A DNA stretch of 64,000 bases. Source: Nemertoderma westbladi. Lineage: Eukaryota > Xenacoelomorpha > Nemertodermatida > Nemertodermatidae. Location: assembly GCA_032718475.1 (NCBI GenBank), contig JAUCBJ010000608.1, positions 23,925 through 87,924 of the forward strand, read 5' to 3'. How positions within the stretch are numbered: position 1 is the first letter of the stretch; every line of letters begins with the position of its first letter. The position numbers were made by a program, and so were the translations under genes. Below are positions 55,819-64,000 of the stretch, piece by piece. The notes under the pieces are model-generated. The model saw nothing but the letters and a program-made list of their open reading frames with translations, ran no database searches and was not told the DNA's origin.

Positions 55819-56404
55819 TCAATGCAGACCTCCTGAAACTAATTCTGGCAAACCTTTCTTACAACCAAAAATAGATACTAATGGCTTGAGATCAGTGATC
55901 AGTACAAATTTACGACCCCATAAATAGGACTGAAATTTCCCAATTCCAAACATAATTGCCAGTGCTTCACGGTCGATATTTGAGTAATTCTTTTCAGCTT
56001 GTTTTTTTTCAGTTTGTGAAGCAAATGCCACTGGATATTCCTTCCCATTAAACCGATGCGATAAAACGGCGCCCAATCCTTTTAGAGATGCATCACATGA
56101 TAATATTAATGGCTTATCTGGATCATAGTGAGTTAATGTAGGTGTGGACAACAATACGTCCTTTATTTCCTGCAAATGACTCCTCCTGTTCTCTATCCCA
56201 TTCCCATTTTTCCCCTTTTTTAAGCAAACTATAAAGAGGCTGAGCAATTGAAGACAAATTCCTAACAAATTCGGAATAAAATTTAACCATGCCTAGAAAA
56301 CTCTGCAAACCAGAAACATTTGTTAGTGCCGGCATATACACAATATCACGTACACTTTTCGACCTGCACACAAAGCAAACAAAGAAATGGCGGACCTTCA
56401 CCAT
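55819..56404 (-). pseudogene. Old gypsy RT connection and RNase H region, two frames
   Basis: Frame one (56404-56123): LQSFLGMVKFYSEFVRNL, SSIAQPLYSLLKKGEKWEW. Frame two (56268-55819): THYDPDKPLILSCDASLKGL, GKEYPVAFASQTEKK and YSNIDREALAIMFGIGKFQ. RNase H residues (D of SCDAS, E of DREAL, D of ITDLKPL) are visible. A frameshift near 56180 breaks it. The RT catalytic core upstream is absent. Confidence 0.82.
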
Positions 56405-56780
56405 CTTTAACTATTGTAAATTTCCGAAAAATTGGTTTCATTCCTAGCAACCCTACCACCAATGTAGTCTCACCAATGGATATTACCTTAGATTGACCAA
56501 AAACTGACAACATAGGTGCTCTGGACATTTCATAACTGACACCTTTCAAAAAAGAAATTGGTATAATATTCCTAGAAGCTCCAGAATCTAACAGGAATTC
56601 TCTAGGTACTCCCTCGATAACTATGGATACAAATGCCTGGAACTTTCCTTTAAGTTGAAACGTATATGAACAATCATAATCAACTTGATCATCATTTTCT
56701 GTGAGTTCAAATATCTGATTAGTTGAAGAGCGATTAAAAACACCGGAAAATTTTTGGCTTACGTGTCCACTAATATAGAA
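56405..56780 (-). pseudogene. Old gypsy aspartic protease and gag end
   Basis: The - frame carries GVPREFLLDSGASRNIIP (active-site DSG), GQSKVISIGETTLVVGLLG and, upstream, a decayed zinc knuckle ISGHVSQKF. It is joined directly to the RNase H connection, so RT was lost by deletion. Confidence 0.75.
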
Positions 56781-56889
56781 CCAGATATAATCCTTTTACT
56801 AGTACCGACAGGAGCTTGAACACTAGGTGCACTTGTAGATGGACCTGAACTGGTAGACCTATTCATATAAACCTCAGCAGAATTGACCC

Positions 56890-59800
56890 TGATAAAAATT
56901 TGTCACCCTGATCAATGTTTGTGTCCCTGATTAATATTTGTGTCCCTGATTAATGTTTGCGTCCCTGATTAATGTTTGTGTCCCTGATTAATGTTTGCGT
57001 CCCTCATTAATGCTTGTGTCCCTGATTAATGTTTGTGTCCCTGATTAATGCTTGTGTCCCTGATTAATGTTTGTGTTCCTAATTAATGTTTGTGACCCTG
57101 ATTAATGTTTGTGTCCTTGATTAATGTTTGTGTCCATCATTAATGTTTGTGTCCCTGATTAATATTTGTGTCCCTGATTAATATTTGTGTCCCTGATTAA
57201 TATTATTGTGTCCCTGATTAATATTTGTGACCCTGTTTGTGTCCCTGATTAAGGTTTGCGTTCATCATTAATGTTTGTGTCCTTGATTAATGTTTGTGTC
57301 CCTCATTAATGTTTGTGTCCCTGATTAATATTTGTGTCCCTGATTAATATTTGTGTCCCTGATTAATATTATTGTGTCCCTGATTACTATTTGTGTCCCT
57401 GATTAATATTATTGTGTCCCTGATTAATATTATTGTGTCCCTGATTAATATTTGTGACCCTGTTTGTGTCCCTGATTAAGGTTTGCGTTCATCATTAATG
57501 TTTGTGTCCTTGATTAATGTTTGTGTCTCTCAATAATATTTGTTTCCCTGTTTGTGTCCCTGATTAATATTTGTTTCCCTGTTTGTGTCCCTGATTAATA
57601 TTTGTGTTCCTGATTAATGTTTGCGTCCCTGTTTGTGTCCCTGATTAAGATTTGCGTTCATCATTAATGTTTGTGTCTCTCAATAATATTTGTGTCCCTG
57701 ATTAATATTTGTGTCCCTGATTAATATTATTGTGTCCCTGATTAATATTTGTGACCCTGTTTGTGTCCCTGATTAAGGTTTGCGTTCATCATTAATGTTT
57801 GTGTCCTTGATTAATGTTTGTGTCTCTCAATAATATGTGTTTCCCTGTTTGTGTCCCTGATTAATATTTGTGTTCCTGATTAATGTTTGCGTCCCTGATT
57901 AATGTTTGTGTCCCTGATTAATGCTTGTGTCCCTGATTAATATTTGTGTTCCTGATTAATGTTTGCGTCCCTGATTAATGTTTGTGTCCCTGATTAATGT
58001 TTGCGTCCCTGATTAATTTTTGTGTCCCTGATTAATGTTTGTGTCCCTGATTAATGTTTGCGTCCCTGATTAATTTTTGTGTCCCTGATTAATGTTTGTG
58101 TCCCTCATTAATGTTTGCGTCCCTGATTAATATTTGTGACCCTGATTAATGTTTGTGTCCCTGATTAATGTTTGCGTCCCTGATTAATTTTTGTGTCCCT
58201 GATTAATGTTTGTGTCCCTCATTAATGTTTGTGTCCCTGATTAATGTTTGTGTCCGTGAGTAATGTTTGTGTTCCTCATTAATGTTTGTGTCCCTGATTA
58301 ATGTTTGTGTCTCTCATTAATGTTTGTGTCCTTGTTTAATGTTTGTGTCCCTCATTAATGTTTGTGTCCCTGATTAATGTTTGTGTCCCTCATTAATGTT
58401 TGTGTCCCTGATTAATGTTTGTGTCCCTGATTAATGTTTGTGTCCGTGAGTAATGTTTGTGTTCCTCATTAATGTTTGTGTCTCTGATTAAGGTTTGCGT
58501 TCCTCATTAATGTTTGCGTCCCGTATTAATGTTTGTGTCCCTGATTAATGTTTGTGTCCCTGATTAATATTTGAGACCCTGATTAATATTTGTGTCCCTC
58601 ATTAATGTTTGTGTCCCTGAATAATATTTGTGTCCCTGATTAATATTTGTGTCCCTCATTAATGTTTGTGTCCCTGAATAATATTTGTGTCCCTGATTAA
58701 AATTTGTATCCCTGACTAATATTTGTGGCCCTGTTTGTGTCCCTGATTAAGGTTTGCGTTCATCATTAATGTTTGCGTCCCTCATTAATGTTTGTGTCCC
58801 TCATTAATGTTTGCATCCCTCATTAATGTTTGTGACCCTGATTTATGTTTGCGTCCCTCATTAATGTTTGTGACACTGATTAATGTTTGCATCCCTCATT
58901 AGTGTTTGTGACCCTGATTAATGTTTGCGACCCTCATTAATGTTTGTGTCCCTCATTAATGTTTGTGTCCCTTATTAATATTGGTGTACCTGAATAATAT
59001 TTGTGTCCCTGATTAATATTTGTGACCCTGTTTGTGTCCCTGATTAAGGTTTGCGTTCCTCATTAATGTTTGCGTCACTCATTAATGTTTGTGTCCCTGA
59101 TTAATGTTTGCGTTTGTGTTTGTGTCCCTGATTAATGTTTGCGTTCCTCATTAATGTTTGTGTCCCTGATTAATATTTGTGTCCCTGATTAATATTTGTG
59201 ACCCTGATTAATGTTTGTGTCCCTGATGTTTGTCCCGCATTAATCTTTGTTTCCCTGATTAATGTTTGTGTCCGTGAGTAATGTTTGTGTTCCTCATTAA
59301 TGTTTGTGTCCCTGATTAATGTTTGCGTTCCTCATTAATGTTTGTGTCCCTGAGTAATGTTTGTGTCCCTGATTAATGTTTGGGTCCCTCATTAATATTT
59401 GTGTCCCTGATTAATGTTTGCGTCCCTCATTAATGTTTGTGTCCCTGATTAATGTTTGCGTTCCTCATTAATGTTTGTGTCCCTGATTAATGTTTGCGTT
59501 CCTCGTTAATGTTTGTGTCCCTGATTAATGTTTGCGTTCCTCATTAATGTTTGTGTCCCTGATTAATGTTTGCGTCCCTCATTAATGTTTGTGTCCCTGA
59601 TTAATATTTGTGACCCTGATTAATGTTTGTGTCCCTGATTAATGTTTGTGTCCCTGATTAATGTTTGTGTCCCTGATTAATGTTTGTGTCTCTGATTAAT
59701 GTTTGTGTTCCTCATTAATGTTTGTGTCCTTGATTAATGTTTGTGTTCCTCATTAATGTTTGTATCCCTGATTAATGTTTGTGTCTCTGATTAATGTTTG

Positions 59801-62396
59801 TGTCCCTGATTAATATTTGTGTCCCTGATTAATGTTTGTGTCCCTGATTAATGTTTATGTCCCTGATTAATGTTTGTGTCTCTGATTAATGTTTGTGTCC
59901 CTGATTAATATTTGTGTCCCTGATTAATGTTTGTGTCCCTGATTAATGTTTATGTCCCTGATTAATGTTTGTGTCCCTGATTAATGTTTGTGTCCCTCAT
60001 TAATGTTTGTGTCCCTCATTAATTTTTGTGTCCCTGATTAATGTTTGTGTCCCTGATTAATGTTTGTGTCCCTGATTAATGTTCGTGTTCCTCATTAATG
60101 TTTGTGTCCCTCATTAATATTTGTGTCCCTGATTAATGTTTGTGTCCCTGATTAATGTTTGTGTCCCTGATTAATGTTTGTGTCCCTGATTAATGTTTGT
60201 GTCCCTCATTAATGTTTGTGTCCCTGATTAATGTTTGTGTCCCTGATTAATGTTTGTGTCCCTGATTAATGTTCGTGTTCCTCATTAATGTTTGTGTCCC
60301 TCATTAATATTTGTGTCCCTGATTAATGTTTGTGTCCCTGATTAATGTTTGTATTCCTCATTAATGTTTGTGTCCCTGATTAATGTTTGTGTTCCTCATT
60401 AATATTTGTGTCCCTGATTAATGTTTGTGTCCCTGATTAATGTTTGTGTCCCTGATTAATGTTTGTGTCCCTGATTAATGTTTGTGTCCCTGATTAATGT
60501 TTGTGTCCCTCATTAATGTTTGTGTCCCTGATTAATGTTTGTGTCCCTGATTAATGTTTGTGTCCCTGATTAATGTTCGTGTTCCTCATTAATGTTTGTG
60601 TCCCTCATTAATATTTGTGTCCCTGATTAATGTTTGTGTCCCTGATTAATGTTTGTATTCCTCATTAATGTTTGTGTCCCTGATTAATGTTTGTGTTCCT
60701 CATTAATATTTGTGTCCCTGATTAATGTTTGTGTCCCTGATTAATGTTTGTATCCCTGATTAATGTTTGTATTCCTCATTAATGTTTGTGTCCCTGATTA
60801 ATGTTTGTGTCTCTGATTAATGTTTGTGTTCCTCATTAATGTTTGTGTCCTTGATTAATGTTTGTGTTCCTCATTAATGTTTGTATCCCTGATTAATGTT
60901 TGTGTCTCTGATTAATGTTTGTGTCCCTGATTAATATTTGTGTCCCTGATTAATGTTTGTGTCCCTGATTAATGTTTATGTCCCTGATTAATGTTTGTGT
61001 CTCTGATTAATGTTTGTGTCCCTGATTAATATTTGTGTCCCTGATTAATGTTTGTGTCCCTGATTAATGTTTATGACCCTGATTAATGTTTGTGTCCCTG
61101 ATTAATGTTTGTGTCCCTGATTAATGTTTGTGTCCCTGATTAATGTTTGTGTCCCTCATTAATGTTTGTGTCTCTGATTAATGTTTGTGTCCCTGATTAA
61201 TGTTTGTGTCCCTCATTAATGTTTGTGTCCCTGATTAATGTTTGTGTCCCTGATTAATGTTTGTGTCCCTGATTAATGTTCGTGTTCCTCATTAATGTTT
61301 GTGTCCCTCATTAATGTTTGTGTCTCTGATTAATTTTTGTGTCCCTGATTAATGTTTGTGTCCCTCATTAATGTTTGTGTCTCTGATTAATGTTTGTGTC
61401 CCTGATTAATGTTTGTGTCCCTGATTAATGTTTGTGTCCCTGATTAATGTTTGTGTCCCTGATTAATGTTCGTGTTCCTCATTAATGTTTGTGTCCCTCA
61501 TTAATATTTGTGTCCCTGATTAATGTTTGTGTCCCTGATTAATGTTTGTGTCCCTGATTAATGTTTGTGTCCCTGATTAATGTTTGTGTCCCTCATTAAT
61601 GTTTGTGTCCCTGATTAATGTTTGTGTCCCTGATTAATGTTTGTGTCCCTGATTAATGTTCGTGTTCCTCATTAATGTTTGTGTCCCTCATTAATATTTG
61701 TGTCCCTGATTAATGTTTGTGTCCCTGATTAATGTTTGTATTCCTCATTAATGTTTGTGTCCCTGATTAATGTTTGTGTTCCTCATTAATATTTGTGTCC
61801 CTGATTAATGTTTGTGTCCCTGATTAATGTTTGTATCCCTGATTAATGTTTGTATTCCTCATTAATGTTTGTGTCCCTGATTAATCTTTGTGTCCCTGAT
61901 TAATATTTGTGTCTCTGATTAATGTTTGTGTCCATGATTATTTTTTGTGTCCCTGATTAGTGTTTGTGTCCCTGATTAATGTTTGTGTTCCTAATTAATG
62001 TTTGTGTCCCTGATTAATGTTTGTGTCCCTCATTAATGTTTATGTTCCTCATTAATGTTTGTGTCCCTGAGTAATGTTTGTGTCCCTGATTAATGTTTGT
62101 GTTCCTCATTAATGTTTGTGTCCCTGATTAATGTTTGTGTCCTTGATTAATGTTTATGTTCCTCATTAATGTTTGTGTCCCTGATTAATGTTTGTGTTCC
62201 TCATTAATGTTTGTGTCCCTGATTAATGTTTGTGTTCCTCATTAATGTTTGTGTCCATGATTAATGTTTGTATCCCTGATTAATGTTGGTGTCCCTGATT
62301 AATGTTTGTGTTCCTCATTAATGTTTGTGTCCCTGATTAATGTTTGTGTCCCTGATTAATGTTTGTGTTCCTCATTAATGTTTGTGTCCCTCATTC
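56890..62396 (+). repeat. 19-bp minisatellite, ~5.5 kb, ~290 units, with higher-order structure
   Basis: The unit TGTCCCTGATTAATGTTTG has common variants (CTCATTAATG, GTTCCTC, TTTGCG, AATATTTG). The rare variant TTCGTGTTCC recurs at 60081, 60271, 60575, 61279, 61469 and 61659, i.e. spacings of 190 or other near-multiples of 19, showing 10-unit higher-order blocks. An older-looking, more variable half (56.9-59.3 kb) contains GGTTTGCGTTCATCATT blocks. Confidence 0.95.
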
Positions 62397-62397
62397 C

Positions 62398-62636
62398 TAC
62401 TGGTATCAGACTTTTGCCATCGGTAAAGATCGAAAAATGTGGTGCCCCGACTAACAAGTTGACAAATTTATCTGATGCTCACCACTTTATGGCTCTAGCT
62501 TCGAACTCTGTTTGACCCCAACGGGATTCTACATCGGCCATTCGTCTGCTTGTATAATGGACTGGTATCCAACTTCCTTGATGTCTTTGTGTTAGAATGG
62601 CACTCATTCCTCCACGTTGTCCAACAAATTCAATAT
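62398..62636 (-). pseudogene. Gypsy RNase H fragment beyond the minisatellite
   Basis: The - frame reads QRGGMSAILTQRHQGSWIPV, HYTSRRMADVESRWGQTEFE, then a stop (TGA) after AIKW, then FVNLLVGAPHFSIFTDGKSL. This follows the RNase H pattern of gypsy elements (ADVE.R.GQTE.EA, TDxK.L). It is a different copy from 51.3-56.9 kb, which has its own RNase H. Confidence 0.7.
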
Positions 62637-62649
62637 TCTAAAACAACCT

Positions 62650-62869
62650 TTAAGAGACATCTCACAAATGCCATGGGCTGTCCACCATGCATATTTTCTT
62701 CATGGGGCTGTCAAAGCATAAGATAGTGCACAGGCTCGTGCTCACGGTGAAAACAATGTCCTGCAAAGCGGAGACGGCTTTGTTCTAGTGTCAAGATTGG
62801 GGGAACCAACAACACACCTCCAATGTTTTATATTGTCTGGTTGGAGATGTGTGCATTATACTTGACACA
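62650..62869 (-). pseudogene. LINE copy F: short 3' fragment, minus strand
   Basis: About 220 bp match 54380-54605 of LINE copy A in reverse: CCATGGGCTGTCCACCATGC, TGTCCTGCAAAGCGGAG, TTTGTTCTAGTGTCAAG, CACCTCCAATGTT and GGTTGGAGATGTGTGCATT. More diverged than the other copies. Confidence 0.85.
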
Positions 62870-63948
62870 GTTATACTGACCAGTAAACTAAACTGACAGA
62901 CCGATGTGCGATTTTTTACACCAGGCCTAAGGACATTGCTTACCCATAAGTCGGCCTGGCCGACATCAGTCCGAATAGTGCAGCAGTGGTTTTATGTGCT
63001 GTCAGGCTGTGTCTAAGATTTTTTCCAAACACAATATTTTATCAGTAAGTTGGCTTGTGAGACCTACAGACCTATACCCTGCGGAATATTTATATATCAG
63101 TTGTCTTGTCTGTCATTATATTATAATCAGATGTTTATACAAGCCTCTTCATATTTCACAGCCCCGCCGATTGACTCAGTAGCTTGAGCCCGACAGTCCC
63201 TGAAATTTGTGCTTCATTATTCAACCTTTATTTACCCTTACCAATTGCCATCCTTTTACTGATAGACTGTAGAGTGTAGTAGATTCCAAATGTGGCTGTT
63301 GGACTATCCCAGTAGATCTCACTAGTGGGCCTCATGATAGTCGGACAAGCCGACTATTGGACTGTTGTATTTATAGCCAGCGGTCCTTATAGTTAGTGGC
63401 CACCCAGCAAATACTTAACTTTAAATTATTCTAGGATCATATGAAGAAGAAGTGCAAGTGCCGCACATCAATAATTTTTCTTTTTTTTCATTTCATTATT
63501 AGTTTGTAGAGCAATATACAGTACATAGTATTATTTGTTTGCCTTATGTGAGAATTCGTGTGAATTTTCAACCAATTTTGCAGTATTTTACTTTGGTATT
63601 GATTTTTCATGAACTTCACGATCATCGGGAAATACAAGTTAAAGTGCCTCCAATAGCCCCATTACAGCCTGGCTGCTCTGGTAGGCTTCACCAAAAATTA
63701 CAAAATCAATAATAATAATTGAAATCAAATAATTTTTTTATTGTATTATATATTAGTTTGAGATTCAAGTGGTCCACATGTGTTGCGTATGTGAACATGA
63801 TGTTGATGATGTATTTTGGTATGTGTATATTCGGTTTACTATATAAAACACAACAATCCATGACTTTTCACTGATTTGTACTATTTTTACAAGAATTCCC
63901 TGACATTTTCCTGACATTTCAGCGCCCCCTGGGTGAGTGCGCGCGGGG
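62870..63948. other. No gene recognised
   Basis: Unique-looking AT-rich DNA. A small inverted repeat (AGTCGGACAAGCCGACT) lies at about 63339-63355. A 62-codon + frame at 62994-63182 has no domain. Confidence 0.45.
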
Positions 63949-64000
63949 GAACATTAATCAAGGAGACAAACATTAATGAGGAACGCAAACATTAATCAGG
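63949..64000 (-). repeat. Start of an inverted copy of the 19-bp minisatellite
   Basis: ACATTAATCAAGGAGACAAA and then CATTAATGAGGAACGCAAAC are reverse complements of the 56.9-62.4 kb unit. The array runs off the window, so its length is unknown. Confidence 0.85.

Larger units (their letters stand above)
51312..56886 (-). mobile_element. Old Ty3/gypsy copy, broken by a LINE insertion and truncated by a minisatellite
   Basis: Read on -: a gag end with a decayed zinc knuckle (SGHVSQKF, ~56770), protease (EFLLDSGASRNIIP), then directly the RT-RNase H connection (LQSFLGMVKFYSEFVRNL) and RNase H, integrase zinc site, integrase core, then a 3.2-kb LINE on the opposite strand, then the polyprotein C-terminus (51312-51575). 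The RT palm is missing. TACTAG flanks the LINE on both sides. The 19-bp minisatellite begins where gag should continue. No LTR was found. Confidence 0.8.

Noticed and set aside
56890-62396. CRISPR-like array
   Set aside because: Units are contiguous 19-mers without unique spacers, in a eukaryotic genome; it is a minisatellite.

Overview
This 64 kb window is nuclear DNA from an invertebrate animal, not a microbe. The evidence is spliced genes with GT/AG junctions, a seven-exon G-protein-coupled receptor (GPCR) gene, LINE, Ty3/gypsy, BEL and hAT elements, and more than 10 kb of minisatellite. The receptor looks like a prokineticin receptor, which together with the TE mix suggests a marine invertebrate, possibly a deuterostome such as an echinoderm. 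The species cannot be fixed from the sequence alone.

Two host genes converge tail to tail. On + the last coding exon of a leucine-rich-repeat protein (LRRC9-like) ends at 2898. On - a prokineticin-receptor-like GPCR runs from at least 46699 to its stop at 6607. Seven coding exons were found by eye (46582-46699, 46245-46419, 12855-12984, 11997-12165, 11229-11394, 10733-10851, 6607-6824). Their intron phases agree at every junction (1, 2, 0, 1, 2, 1), and together they carry TM1-TM7 and the C-terminal tail. Only the N-terminal exon is missing. The third intron is about 33.3 kb and full of transposons.

The most striking pattern is that tandem arrays coincide with splice sites. The 5' splice site of the TM7 exon (10732/10733) is the edge of a 3.1 kb minisatellite with about 62 units, each carrying the same donor. 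The 3' splice site of the LRR exon lies in a perfect 10 x 64 bp array, each unit carrying the same acceptor plus the start of the exon. A third array (1-936) repeats a consensus donor in every 30 bp unit.

Mobile elements: a young gypsy element (15433-20704, identical LTRs, 5 bp target duplication) with one 1547-codon gag-pol frame; a young 12 kb BEL derivative (29959-41998, 1205 bp LTRs, 5 bp duplication) whose 1468-codon frame jumps from protease to the post-RNase H region, so reverse transcriptase, RNase H and integrase are absent; six copies of one LINE family, one of them inserted in the integrase of an older gypsy copy (51312-56886); a hAT remnant; fold-back elements; and a diverged antisense solo LTR related to the BEL LTR.

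The right part (56.9-62.4 kb) is a 19 bp minisatellite with 190 bp higher-order blocks; the same unit reappears inverted at the right edge (63949-64000). Coordinates of degenerate repeats are approximate.
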